Assembly (NCBI GenBank): GCA_017354065.1 | Contig: JAFMRN010000036.1 | Location: 1-12,819, forward strand | Length of the DNA: 12,819 nucleotides | Origin: Solirubrobacterales bacterium | Lineage (GTDB): Bacteria > Actinomycetota > Thermoleophilia > Solirubrobacterales > Solirubrobacteraceae | Reading direction: 5' to 3' | Shown: positions 1 through 7,154 of the stretch, in pieces | Numbering within the stretch: position 1 is the stretch's first letter | Layout of the letters: every line of letters begins with the position of its first letter | Notes under the pieces: model-generated | What the model was told of the DNA's origin: nothing | The model's input: only the letters and a program-made list of their open reading frames with translations | The model's database searches: none | Program-made: the position numbers and the translations under genes

Positions 1-567
1 CGCGCGCGTGACGTGATGGGTGTGGGCGAAGCGCGCGTCCTCGACTGCCTGGAAGTAAGTGGAGAGCTCATCGGCCTCGGGCCAGCGGCCGGCCCGGCCC
101 GGGGCGGCGCCGTGGCCGAGCTTGCGGAACCGCTCCGCCCAGTCCGAGTCGTCGGCGAAGCTGTTGCCGAACAGCGCCAGCACGCCCGGCGGGCGCAGCA
201 GCCGCGCGATCTCCGGAAACACGCGGCTGCGATCAAACCAATGGAAGGCGGCGCCGGCGACAACGGCGTCGGCGCTGGCGGCCGGGAGCCCGGTCGCCTC
301 CGCGTCGGCGGCGGCGACGCGGACGCTCGGGAGGTCGCGCTCCAGCAGCGCGCGCATCTCGGGGTCCGGCTCGACCGCCACCACCCGGTGTCCGGTCTGA
401 ACCAGCGTCGCGGTCAGCTTGCCGGTACCGGCGCCGAGATCGACCACGTCGAGCGGCTCGCTGCCGAGCGCCCAGGCGACCGCCTCTGACGGGTAGCCGG
501 GACGGCCCCGGTCGTACTCTTCGGCGACGGCTCCGAACGAGCGCGCGCGTACAGCGTGATCGGCCAT
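1..567 (-). CDS. Class I SAM-dependent methyltransferase (3' end cut by window edge)
   Basis: Reading the minus strand from the ATG at 567 gives 189 residues with no stop before the left edge, so the C-terminus is missing. The N-terminal EEYDRGRPGYP signature, the glycine-rich SAM-binding motif I DLGAGTGKLT (about residues 43-52) and the acidic motif VEPD one strand later place it in the Methyltransf_11/25 superfamily with a Rossmann fold. The later AAFHWFD segment matches the AxHW(F/M)D motif of the trans-aconitate/UbiE-like subgroup. The substrate cannot be told from sequence; a small molecule in the cytoplasm is likely. It is divergently transcribed from hemW with only 37 bp between the start codons, so they share a regulatory gap. 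The start is supported by TAAGCT exactly 6 nt upstream, giving a leaderless transcript; no Shine-Dalgarno is visible. The family call is firm, the function is not. Confidence 0.85.
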   Translation of the reverse strand, partial: MADHAVRARSFGAVAEEYDRGRPGYPSEAVAWALGSEPLDVVDLGAGTGKLTATLVQTGHRVVAVEPDPEMRALLERDLPSVRVAAADAEATGLPAASADAVVAGAAFHWFDRSRVFPEIARLLRPPGVLALFGNSFADDSDWAERFRKLGHGAAPGRAGRWPEADELSTYFQAVEDARFAHTHHVTRA

Positions 568-573
568 GCCCGA

Positions 574-579
574 AGCTTA
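574..579 (-). promoter_or_regulatory. -10 hexamer TAAGCT, leaderless methyltransferase promoter
   Basis: On the minus strand TAAGCT (TAnnnT type) ends 7 nt before the A of the ATG at 567, which would place the transcription start on the start codon itself. No convincing -35 is present; CGGACA at 599-604 is a weak candidate with a 19-bp spacer. Predicted only from position and sequence. Confidence 0.45.
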
Positions 580-592
580 GGAAGCGGTCGGC

Positions 593-598
593 CATCAT
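593..598 (+). promoter_or_regulatory. -10-like CATCAT, possible leaderless hemW promoter
   Basis: CATCAT matches TATAAT at four of six positions and ends exactly 7 nt before the hemW ATG, the same geometry as the better -10 hexamers in this window. There is no Shine-Dalgarno before hemW. It lies 13 bp from the divergent methyltransferase -10, so the two core promoters would overlap. Confidence 0.3.
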
Positions 599-604
599 TG
601 TCCG

Positions 605-1717
605 ATGGCCTTTGGCATCTACATCCACGTGCCCTTCTGCGCGGCGCGCTGTGGCTACTGCGATTTCAACACCTACGTGCCGAAGGGCCCGGGCCAGCAG
701 TCAGAGTTCGTCGAGGCCGCGATCACGGAGCTGAAGCAGGCGCGTAACGAGCTCGGCGAGCGTCCGGCCGACACCGTGTTCATCGGCGGCGGGACACCCT
801 CGTTGCTGGGTGCCGAGGGGCTCAAAAGACTCCTCGACGGCGTCGCGGACACGTTCGGGCTCAAGCCCGACGCGGAGATCAGCACCGAGGCGAACCCCGA
901 ATCGGTCGATCCCGAGATGCTGGCCGCGATCCACAAGCACGGCTTCACCCGGATCTCGTTGGGGATGCAGTCGGCCGCGCCGCACGTGCTCCAAACACTC
1001 GACCGGATGCACACCGCCGGCCGTGCGGTGGCCGCCGCGCACGAGGCACGCGACGCCGGCTTTGACCACGTGTCGCTCGACCTGATGTACGGGACGCCGG
1101 GGGAGACCGACCAGGACTGGGAGCAGACCCTGGAGGCCGCGCTGTCCGCCCAGCCCGACCACATCTCCGCCTACGCGCTGACCGTGGAACCGGGCACCGC
1201 CCTACAGGCCGCGATCCGCCGCGGTGCGCTGCCCGCACCGGATGACGGCGACCAAGCCCGGCGCTTCCTCTACGCCGACGAGCGCCTCCAGGCAGCCGGA
1301 CTTGACTGGTACGAGCTGTGCTCGTGGGCGCGCAACCCCGGCGCCCAGTGCCGGCACAACGTCGGCTACTGGCGCTCGGCTGACTGGTGGGGGATCGGCC
1401 CCGGCGCGCACTCCCACATCGACGGCGTGCGCTTCTGGAACGTGCTGGCGCCCAGCGCCTATGCCCAGCGGCTCGCGAACGGCGCGTCGCCGGTCGCCGA
1501 CAGGGAGGTCCTCAGCGCCGAGGACAGAGCCTTGGAGGCGGTGATGCTCGGTCTAAGACTGCGCGGGGGCCTTGCACTCGCCGAACTCAGCGCGGCCGGC
1601 GCCGCTGCGGCAGCCCAGGAGCAAGCCAACGGTCGCGTGCGGATCGAGGGTGACACCGTGCAGCTGACCCAGCAGGGTCGGCTGTTCGCAAACGCCGTGA
1701 TCCGTGCTTTGACCTAA
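605..1717 (+). CDS. hemW: HemW, radical-SAM heme chaperone (formerly 'oxygen-independent coproporphyrinogen III oxidase-like')
   Basis: The 370-residue product starts MAFGIYIHVPFC and carries the radical-SAM cluster motif C12-AAR-C16-GY-C19 followed by D20-F21. CxxxCxYCDF is the HemW form; true HemN has a fourth cysteine where HemW has Phe. FIGGGTPS (about residues 59-66) is the SAM-contacting GGGTP motif, and the HN-x2-YW ... GIGPGAHS block near residues 258-275 is typical of the HemN/HemW group. Known HemW proteins bind heme and a 4Fe-4S cluster and deliver heme to cytochromes rather than oxidise coproporphyrinogen. Length is normal (about 370-400). The ATG at 605 begins directly at the conserved YIHVPFC strand, leaving no room for an upstream start. 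It is a single gene: the upstream neighbour is divergent, and the downstream MOSC gene converges with overlapping stop codons. Confidence 0.93.
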   Translation: MAFGIYIHVPFCAARCGYCDFNTYVPKGPGQQSEFVEAAITELKQARNELGERPADTVFIGGGTPSLLGAEGLKRLLDGVADTFGLKPDAEISTEANPESVDPEMLAAIHKHGFTRISLGMQSAAPHVLQTLDRMHTAGRAVAAAHEARDAGFDHVSLDLMYGTPGETDQDWEQTLEAALSAQPDHISAYALTVEPGTALQAAIRRGALPAPDDGDQARRFLYADERLQAAGLDWYELCSWARNPGAQCRHNVGYWRSADWWGIGPGAHSHIDGVRFWNVLAPSAYAQRLANGASPVADREVLSAEDRALEAVMLGLRLRGGLALAELSAAGAAAAAQEQANGRVRIEGDTVQLTQQGRLFANAVIRALT

Positions 1718-2484
1718 GCCGCGAGCGCGACCGGGTCCCCGACCCGGACGGCACCCGGCTGGAGCACCTCACCGTAGATCCCGAAGGGCAGCGGCTCAGT
1801 GGTTTCGAGATGGCCGCGGTAGGAGTCGATCGCGTCAAGTGTCTCAAGCGTGGGCTTGCCGGTCTCAGGATCCATCTTCGTCACCCGGCAGCGGCCGATG
1901 TGGCCGTTGAAACGCACGCGGGCGTCACCGATCCGCACGTCGCGGCCGACCAGCGAATCCTCGGCGTGGGGTTCGAAACCGTCGGCCTCAAACAGCATCC
2001 GGAAGCGCCGGGGGTCGACCTCGGCCTCGGCCACCTCGCTGAGGTGGGCGACCGAGGCCTCCGACATCAGCGACACGACGCCGCTGGGGCCACGGTCGAT
2101 CCCTGACAGGTCCGGGTTCGCGCGGACCAGGCGCAGCTCTTTGCCGCTGTACTCGGACAGGGCCGCCGACAGCGGTTCGGACACCGGCGTGACCTGCATC
2201 GGCTCAGAGAAGAAGCGCGCGTCAACCGGTTCACCATCCACGAGCTCATCCGAGATCCGGCGTCCGTCAGGGAAGGTCAGCGCAAGTGAGACACCGTCAT
2301 AGTCGGCCTCAACCGCCATCAGCTCCGGCATGCGTTTGCCGTTGAACAGGATCCCGCGACGGTCGATCAGGCAGAACTGACGGTTCTCCCTGACGCCCAG
2401 GTGGTCGAGCTCCACCGCTTCGCGTTCGTGCAGTCGCAGGCCCTTCACGGGGGTGGTGCGAATTCCAGTAATTACGCCTTCCAC
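1714..2484 (-). CDS. MOSC-domain protein, YcbX/mARC-type molybdenum-cofactor enzyme
   Basis: A 256-residue product starting at GTG 2484. Residues 2 to about 115 match the MOSC_N beta-barrel (conserved start ITGIRTTPVKGL), and residues about 125-253 the MOSC domain. The block GRCRVTKMDPETG with C199, followed by LETLDAIDSYRG, parallels the mARC/YcbX segment RCI-x-T-x-DP-x-TG ... LETLKSYR, in which the cysteine is the proposed molybdenum ligand. Characterised relatives reduce N-hydroxylated compounds such as hydroxylaminopurines, taking electrons from a partner. No ferredoxin or reductase domain is fused here and none lies nearby, so a partner encoded elsewhere is needed. Start choice: GTG 2484 begins at the conserved barrel strand and has TAGCCT 7 nt upstream. 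Its TAG stop overlaps the hemW TAA (CTAA at 1714-1717). Family firm; substrate unknown. Confidence 0.88.
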   Translation of the reverse strand: MEGVITGIRTTPVKGLRLHEREAVELDHLGVRENRQFCLIDRRGILFNGKRMPELMAVEADYDGVSLALTFPDGRRISDELVDGEPVDARFFSEPMQVTPVSEPLSAALSEYSGKELRLVRANPDLSGIDRGPSGVVSLMSEASVAHLSEVAEAEVDPRRFRMLFEADGFEPHAEDSLVGRDVRIGDARVRFNGHIGRCRVTKMDPETGKPTLETLDAIDSYRGHLETTEPLPFGIYGEVLQPGAVRVGDPVALAA

Positions 2485-2491
2485 GCACCAG

Positions 2492-2521
2492 AGGCTAGGG
2501 GATCGACTGCGGCCATGTGCA
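2492..2521 (-). promoter_or_regulatory. Leaderless promoter of the MOSC gene (TGCACA-18-TAGCCT)
   Basis: On the minus strand a -10 TAGCCT (2492-2497) lies 7 nt before the GTG at 2484, with a possible -35 TGCACA (2516-2521; four of six to TTGACA) across an 18-bp spacer. The predicted transcription start falls on or one base before the start codon. Confidence 0.45.
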
Positions 2522-2544
2522 CAACCCCGGGCCCCCGGCAGCGT

Positions 2545-2550
2545 TAACGA
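2545..2550 (+). promoter_or_regulatory. Weak -10-like TAACGA upstream of the sedolisin gene
   Basis: TTAACGAT in a GC-rich divergent gap holds TAACGA (2545-2550), 8 nt before the ATG at 2559. It lacks the final T of TAnnnT and has no -35 at normal spacing. It is the only AT-rich element in the 74-bp gap that could serve this gene, and it argues mildly for the 2559 start. Confidence 0.2.
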
Positions 2551-2558
2551 TGGTGCCG

Positions 2559-5090
2559 ATGCGCCCAGCCTCTACCCGCCACACACAAACCACGTTGCGC
2601 ATCGCAGCGGCACTGCTTTTCCTACTGTTTTTCGGTGTTAGCACGCAGGCTGCGCACGCGTCAGGGCGGCCGCGGCTGGCACTGGTAGGGAACGCAGTCA
2701 GCCTCCCCGCCGGCGCGCACGTGACCGCCAAAGCGGCCAGCGCCAAACCGCTGCAGCTCAGCATCGCGCTGACGCCGCGCGACCCGGCGGCGCTGACCCG
2801 CTACGCCGACGCCGTCAGCGACCCGGCCTCCCCTGACTACCACCAATACCTGTCCACCCAGCAGTTCAGCGCGCGCTTCGGCGCCTCCAACAGCACGCTG
2901 CAAAAAGTCCGGAGCACGCTCCAGAGCCAGGGGCTGGGCCACACGACGGTCAGCGCCAACCACCTGGCGCTGATGGTCAAGGCGCCGACCGGCACCGTGG
3001 AGCGCGTGCTCCACACCCAACTGGCGCAGGTGCGCCTGGCGAACCGGCGCGCGGCAGTGGTCAACCTGCAGGCGCCGCAGCTGCCCGCCAGCATCGCGCC
3101 GAACGTGCAGGCGGTGGTCGGCCTGTCAGGTCTACAGGCCCGGCACACCGACATGGTGCAGTCGCACAACGACAGCGCGTCAAGCAGGACGCCGAACTCA
3201 AAGTCGGCGTCCGTGCCGTGCGCTGCGCTGAGGGCCAAGGCGCCGGCCGAGGGTGCCTACACCGCCGATCAGATCGCGGGCGCCTACAGCCTCAGCGGGC
3301 TCTACGCCCAGGGCGACCTCGGCGCCGGCGTCAACATCGGGGTTTACGAGCTGGAGCCGAACTCAACCGCGGACATCGCCGCTTACCAGGCCTGTTATGG
3401 CACGAGCGCGCAGGTCAGCTATGACCGGGTCGACGGCGGCAGCGGCACCGGGTCGGGCTCCGGTGAGTCGGCCTTTGACATTGAGCAGGTGATCGGCCTG
3501 GCGCCGGCCGCGAAGGTCACCGTCTACCAGGGCCCCAACGCCAAGAGCGACGCGCCCGGCTCCGGTCCCTACGACGTGTTCGCGCAGATGATCAGCCAGG
3601 ACAAGGTCAACGTGATCGCCAACTCCTGGGGCGAGTGTGAGGCACTTGAGGGAGGCGCCGACGCCCACGCTGAAGCGACGCTGTTCCAGGAGGCCGCGAT
3701 CCAGGGCCAGACCGTGCTGTCAGCCGCCGGTGACAACGGCTCGGAGGACTGTGACGGGGTTCCGCACGAGAACTCCAACGCGGTGGCGGTCGACGACCCG
3801 GGCAGCGACCCGTGGGTCACCGACGTCGGCGGCACCTCGATGAGCGCGCTCGGCCCGGCCCCGACCGAATCGGTCTGGAACAGCGGCGGCGGCCAGTCGA
3901 TCGACGCCGGCGTGACCAACGGGTACGGCGCCGGCGGCGGCGGCCAGTCGACGTTCTGGCCGATGCCCGCCTACCAGTCCACCGCGCCGGCCTCACTGCA
4001 CGTGATCGGCCCGTACTCGAACGGCGCGGCGTGCGCGAACAAGGCCGGCTACTGCCGCGAGGTGCCCGACGTGACCGCCAGCTCGGATCCGCACCACGGG
4101 TACATGATCTATTACAACGGCGACCACTCCCAGGCTGGCGCCTCCGGCTGGCAGAGCACCGGCGGCACCAGCGGCGGGGCCCCGCTGTGGGCTGCGGTGT
4201 TCGCGCTGGCCGACGCCAGCAAGGACTGCGGCGGATCCTCGATCGGCTTCGCCAACCCGGCGCTGTACCGGGCGGCGGCCGCGGGGTCCTACTTCAACGA
4301 CGTGACCAGCGGCAACAACGACTACACCGGCACCAACAACGGCTCCTACCCCGCGGGCCCCGGCTTTGACATGGCAAGCGGCCTGGGCAGCCCCAACGCC
4401 ACCGCGCTGGCCGGTGAGCTGTGCGCCCAGAGCCTGCGCTTGAGCGCGGTCGGCAATCAAACCTCCTACACCGGCGGCGCGGTCAAGAAGCAGCTGCGCG
4501 CCAGCGTTCCCGTGGGCACGCGCGCGACCTACAGTGCCAGCGGGCTGCCGGCCGGCCTCAGCATCAACCCCGGCACCGGGCTGATCAGCGGCAAGCCCAA
4601 GCGGATCGGTAACTACACGGTCACGGTCAAGGTCAGCACCAGCGCCGATGACATCCGCGGGTCCACATTCAAATGGCGGATCGCCGCGCCGCCGCGGATC
4701 AGCGAGCTGTCGCTGCGCGACGTCGCCCGGGCCGACCCGGCCATGGGTCTGCACCTCAGCTCGGGCACCAACGAGCCGGCGCTGAAGAGCGCCGTGCTGA
4801 CGCTGCCGGCCGGGTTCAGCGTCGCGCGCCGCAACCGGATCCTGGTGGAGACCACAACGCACAAGAAGCTCGCGCACAGCTACTCGGCCGCCGGCCGTCG
4901 CGTCGGGATCACGCTGACCAAGCCGACCACGCGGTTCATCGTGATCCTCGAGCCCGGCTCGCTGAAGGCCACCCCCGCGATGGCGCGCGCCGCGGCCGCG
5001 CGTCGCTTGAAGGCGACCCTGGCGGCGCAGCTGCGCGACACCGGTGGGGTCCCGCCGACGGTCCGCGCGGCGGTACGCCCCTCCTCCTGA
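2559..5090 (+). CDS. Secreted sedolisin-family (S53) serine-carboxyl peptidase with Ig-like C-terminal domain
   Basis: Numbered from ATG 2559 (843 residues). A signal peptide with basic start and hydrophobic core (about 14-26) ends at AAHA, residue 33. A Pro-kumamolisin activation domain covers about 40-195, with the marker SPDYHQYLSTQQFSARFG. The S53 catalytic domain (about 225-625) has E302 and D306 in GESAFDIE, the SWG tryptophan (W356), the oxyanion aspartate D391 in AAGDNG, nucleophile S537 in GGTSGGAP, and the calcium-site region around D580 and D603 (FNDVTSGNN, GFDMASGLGSPN). Eight cysteines fit disulfides in an exported enzyme. A He_PIG/Ig-like repeat (about 626-692, SGLPAGLSINPGTGLISG) and an unassigned 130-residue basic tail follow. 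Sedolisins are usually acid-active endo- or tripeptidyl-peptidases. Upstream in-frame starts GTG 2517 and ATG 2550 are possible, but add 14 or 3 residues before the signal. pepT follows after 13 bp. Confidence 0.92.
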   Translation: MRPASTRHTQTTLRIAAALLFLLFFGVSTQAAHASGRPRLALVGNAVSLPAGAHVTAKAASAKPLQLSIALTPRDPAALTRYADAVSDPASPDYHQYLSTQQFSARFGASNSTLQKVRSTLQSQGLGHTTVSANHLALMVKAPTGTVERVLHTQLAQVRLANRRAAVVNLQAPQLPASIAPNVQAVVGLSGLQARHTDMVQSHNDSASSRTPNSKSASVPCAALRAKAPAEGAYTADQIAGAYSLSGLYAQGDLGAGVNIGVYELEPNSTADIAAYQACYGTSAQVSYDRVDGGSGTGSGSGESAFDIEQVIGLAPAAKVTVYQGPNAKSDAPGSGPYDVFAQMISQDKVNVIANSWGECEALEGGADAHAEATLFQEAAIQGQTVLSAAGDNGSEDCDGVPHENSNAVAVDDPGSDPWVTDVGGTSMSALGPAPTESVWNSGGGQSIDAGVTNGYGAGGGGQSTFWPMPAYQSTAPASLHVIGPYSNGAACANKAGYCREVPDVTASSDPHHGYMIYYNGDHSQAGASGWQSTGGTSGGAPLWAAVFALADASKDCGGSSIGFANPALYRAAAAGSYFNDVTSGNNDYTGTNNGSYPAGPGFDMASGLGSPNATALAGELCAQSLRLSAVGNQTSYTGGAVKKQLRASVPVGTRATYSASGLPAGLSINPGTGLISGKPKRIGNYTVTVKVSTSADDIRGSTFKWRIAAPPRISELSLRDVARADPAMGLHLSSGTNEPALKSAVLTLPAGFSVARRNRILVETTTHKKLAHSYSAAGRRVGITLTKPTTRFIVILEPGSLKATPAMARAAAARRLKATLAAQLRDTGGVPPTVRAAVRPSS

Positions 5091-5091
5091 G

Positions 5092-5097
5092 AAGATT
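5092..5097 (+). promoter_or_regulatory. Possible -10 AAGATT at the sedolisin/pepT junction
   Basis: AAGATT sits exactly 6 nt before the pepT ATG, in the leaderless position seen elsewhere in this window, but matches TATAAT at only three positions. GAGAAGA just upstream could instead be a poor ribosome binding site, with pepT read through from the sedolisin gene. Confidence 0.2.
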
Positions 5098-5103
5098 CGG
5101 CGT

Positions 5104-6366
5104 ATGCCCGCTGAATACACCTCAGCGCTGGCCGCCGGGCTGGCCGAGGACCTGCTCGCGCGCTTCAGCCGCTATGTCCGGATCGACACCCAGTCGGCGA
5201 TCGACAAGACCACCACGCCGAGCACGTCCAAGCAGTTCGACCTGGCCCGCGTGCTGGAGGCGGAACTGCGTGAGCTCGGCCTGGAGGAAGTGCACGTCGA
5301 CGAGCACGCCTATGTCACCGCGAAGCTGGAAGCCAACGTCGACGGCGCCCCGACGATCGGCCTGATCAGCCACATCGACACGGCGCTCGATGCATCCGGC
5401 GCCGGGGTCGAGCCGATCGTGCACCGCAACTACGACGGCGGCGTGATCGCGCTGCCCAAGGACGGCACTGAGCTCGATCCCGCCAGCGTGCCGCATTTGG
5501 GCAAGAAGCGCGGGCATGACATCGTCACCGCCTCAGGCGACACGCTGCTCGGCGCCGATGACAAGGCCGGCGTCGCCGAGATCATGGCCGCGCTGCGCGT
5601 ACTGGTCAGCGAGCCGGAGCGGCCGCGGGCGAACATCGCTGTCGCGTTCGTGCCCGACGAGGAGATCGGCCATGGCGCCTCCCTGCTGGAGATCCCCGGT
5701 TTTGGCGCGCGCTGTGCCTACACGATCGATGGGTCGACCGTCGGTGAGCTGTCCTTCGAGTCCTTCACGGCGGTTGAGGTCAGGCTGCGGGTTGAGGGGG
5801 TCGACGTGCACCCCGGCAGCGCGAGCGGGGTCATGGTCCACGCCGGCCGGCTGCTCGCGCGGGTGATCGCCCAGCTGCCTTATGACCGGCTGACCCCGGC
5901 GACCACCTCCGGCCGCGAGGGGTTCATCCACCCGCTGGAGTTCAGCGCCACGGTGGCCAAGGCGGAGGCGCGCGTGATCGTGCGCGACTTTGATGAGGAC
6001 AAGCTCGCCGGCCACGTGCAGCTGCTGGAGCAGACCGCCCACAGCGTGGTCGACGCCGAGCCGAAGGCGAAGCTGGAGATCGAGGTGATCCGCCAGTACC
6101 ACAACATGCGGGAGGCGATCGTCCAGGACCAGGACGTCGTCGCCGCGGCCGAGGAGGCTTATGAGGCCGAGGGCATCGCGCCCGTGCACGAGCCGATCCG
6201 CGGCGGCACCGACGGCTCCCAGCTGTCGCTGCGCGGACTGCCGACCCCGAACCTGTTCACCGGCGGGCACGAGTACCACAGCATCCGTGAGTGGGCCTCT
6301 TTGCAGGACATGGCCGCGGCGTCCGCGGTGATCGTGCACCTCGCCGAGGTGTGGTCCAAGCGGTGA
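5104..6366 (+). CDS. pepT: M20-family tripeptide aminopeptidase (peptidase T-type)
   Basis: From ATG 5104 the product has 420 residues, near the 408 of enteric PepT. It is a cytoplasmic two-zinc aminopeptidase; family members remove the N-terminal residue of tripeptides. All expected metal and catalytic residues can be seen by motif: H90 and D92 in SHIDTALD, D152 in LGADDKAG, general base E186 and ligand E187 in VPDEEIG, D209 in YTIDGSTVGELSFES (a PepT hallmark), and H389 in TGGHEYHSIREWASLQDM. RGGTDGSQLSLRGLPTPN near 366-383 is the substrate-binding loop. The dimerisation domain occupies about residues 215-330. An upstream in-frame start at 5044 lies inside the sedolisin gene and adds non-conserved sequence, so it is rejected. 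The stop overlaps the next gene's GTG (GTGA), implying co-translation. Family assignment is firm; strict tripeptide specificity is inferred. Confidence 0.92.
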   Translation: MPAEYTSALAAGLAEDLLARFSRYVRIDTQSAIDKTTTPSTSKQFDLARVLEAELRELGLEEVHVDEHAYVTAKLEANVDGAPTIGLISHIDTALDASGAGVEPIVHRNYDGGVIALPKDGTELDPASVPHLGKKRGHDIVTASGDTLLGADDKAGVAEIMAALRVLVSEPERPRANIAVAFVPDEEIGHGASLLEIPGFGARCAYTIDGSTVGELSFESFTAVEVRLRVEGVDVHPGSASGVMVHAGRLLARVIAQLPYDRLTPATTSGREGFIHPLEFSATVAKAEARVIVRDFDEDKLAGHVQLLEQTAHSVVDAEPKAKLEIEVIRQYHNMREAIVQDQDVVAAAEEAYEAEGIAPVHEPIRGGTDGSQLSLRGLPTPNLFTGGHEYHSIREWASLQDMAAASAVIVHLAEVWSKR

Positions 6367-7154
6367 GCCTTGCGTGTCTTGACGGCGTGATCGGCCCGGC
6401 CGGCGCGACGCTGATCCCGGTCACCGACGAGGGCCTGGTCCGCGGCGACGGGATCTTCGAGGTGATCCGGCTATATGACGGCAGGCCCTACAAGCTCGAG
6501 GAGCACCTGGCGCGGCTGGCGCGCTCCGGTCGCGGTCTGCGCCTGGCTGTCGACGTGGACGCGGTGCGGGCCGACCTGGAAGCGCTACTGACGGCCACCG
6601 GCGAGTTCTCCGACGAGGTCAACGGGCAGCTGCGGATCATGCTGACCCGCGGCGGGCGGCGGATCCTGATCACCGAGCCGCTGCACCGCCTGCCCGAGCA
6701 CGCGCGGGTGGCGAGCATCCAGTACCAGCCGACGCTGGTGCTCGACCAGATCAAGTCACTGTCCTATGGCGCGAACATGCTGTGCACCCGGCTCGCGGTG
6801 GAGCGCGGGTTCGACGACGCGCTGCTGGTGGACCCCTCCGGCGTGGTGCTGGAGGCACCGACCAAGTCCGTCTTCTGGGTCAAGGACAGGCAGCTCGCGA
6901 CGACGCCGCTGTCGGCGCACGTGCTGGCGTCTATTACCCGCGCGACAGTAATCGAGCTAGCTGAGGTTGAGGAACGCTCGATCACGCTGGAGGAGCTGCT
7001 GGCCGCGGACGAGGTGTTCCTAGCGTCCACGACCCGCGAGGTCCAGACCGTGGTCGCGGTCGACGACACGACGTTTGTCGCCGACGGGCCGGTGACCACG
7101 CGGGTCCGCGAGCTCGTGGCGCAGCACATCGAGGTCTGGCGCGCCACCGCGTGA
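6363..7154 (+). CDS. Fold-type IV PLP enzyme: class IV aminotransferase or aminodeoxychorismate lyase-like
   Basis: A 263-residue protein starting at the GTG of a GTGA overlap with pepT. The start TDEGLVRGDGIFEVIRLYDGRP is the usual N-terminal block of the BCAT/PabC/D-amino-acid transaminase family. K131 in IKSLSYGANM is the PLP lysine, E164 in VVLEAPTKSVFWV the pyridine-contacting glutamate, and LASTTREVQTV (about 220-230) the phosphate-side loop. The family's usual Asn after the Glu block (E-x4-(S/T)-N) is Ser here. The protein is shorter than IlvE (about 300), closer to PabC/DAAT size. Which reaction it performs (branched-chain transamination, 4-aminobenzoate formation, D-amino-acid transamination) cannot be decided. 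No pabA/B or other branched-chain genes are near; the neighbours are a peptidase and a nucleotide-sugar epimerase. Overlap with both suggests one mRNA. An in-frame start at 6291 is rejected as it overlaps pepT by 76 bp. Confidence 0.85.
   Translation: MSLACLDGVIGPAGATLIPVTDEGLVRGDGIFEVIRLYDGRPYKLEEHLARLARSGRGLRLAVDVDAVRADLEALLTATGEFSDEVNGQLRIMLTRGGRRILITEPLHRLPEHARVASIQYQPTLVLDQIKSLSYGANMLCTRLAVERGFDDALLVDPSGVVLEAPTKSVFWVKDRQLATTPLSAHVLASITRATVIELAEVEERSITLEELLAADEVFLASTTREVQTVVAVDDTTFVADGPVTTRVRELVAQHIEVWRATA

Noticed and set aside
233..628. Minus-strand 131-codon frame overlapping the methyltransferase and hemW start
   Set aside because: It is out of frame with the methyltransferase, whose SAM motifs read in another frame from 567. 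The translation is mostly arginine.
2517..2558. GTG 2517 or ATG 2550 as the sedolisin start
   Set aside because: They add a Pro-rich segment before the basic start of the signal peptide, and GTG 2517 overlaps the divergent MOSC promoter. They are not excluded, only less likely than ATG 2559.
3993..5120. Long minus-strand open frame of 375 codons opposite the sedolisin gene
   Set aside because: It is antisense to a gene with complete catalytic motifs. Its translation is a low-complexity Arg/Gly/Ala/Val sequence with no domain, as expected from GC-rich codon-position bias.
5533..6339. Minus-strand open frame of 268 codons opposite pepT
   Set aside because: It mirrors the pepT codons, is full of Leu/Val/Gly/Arg runs, and shows no motif or start signal.
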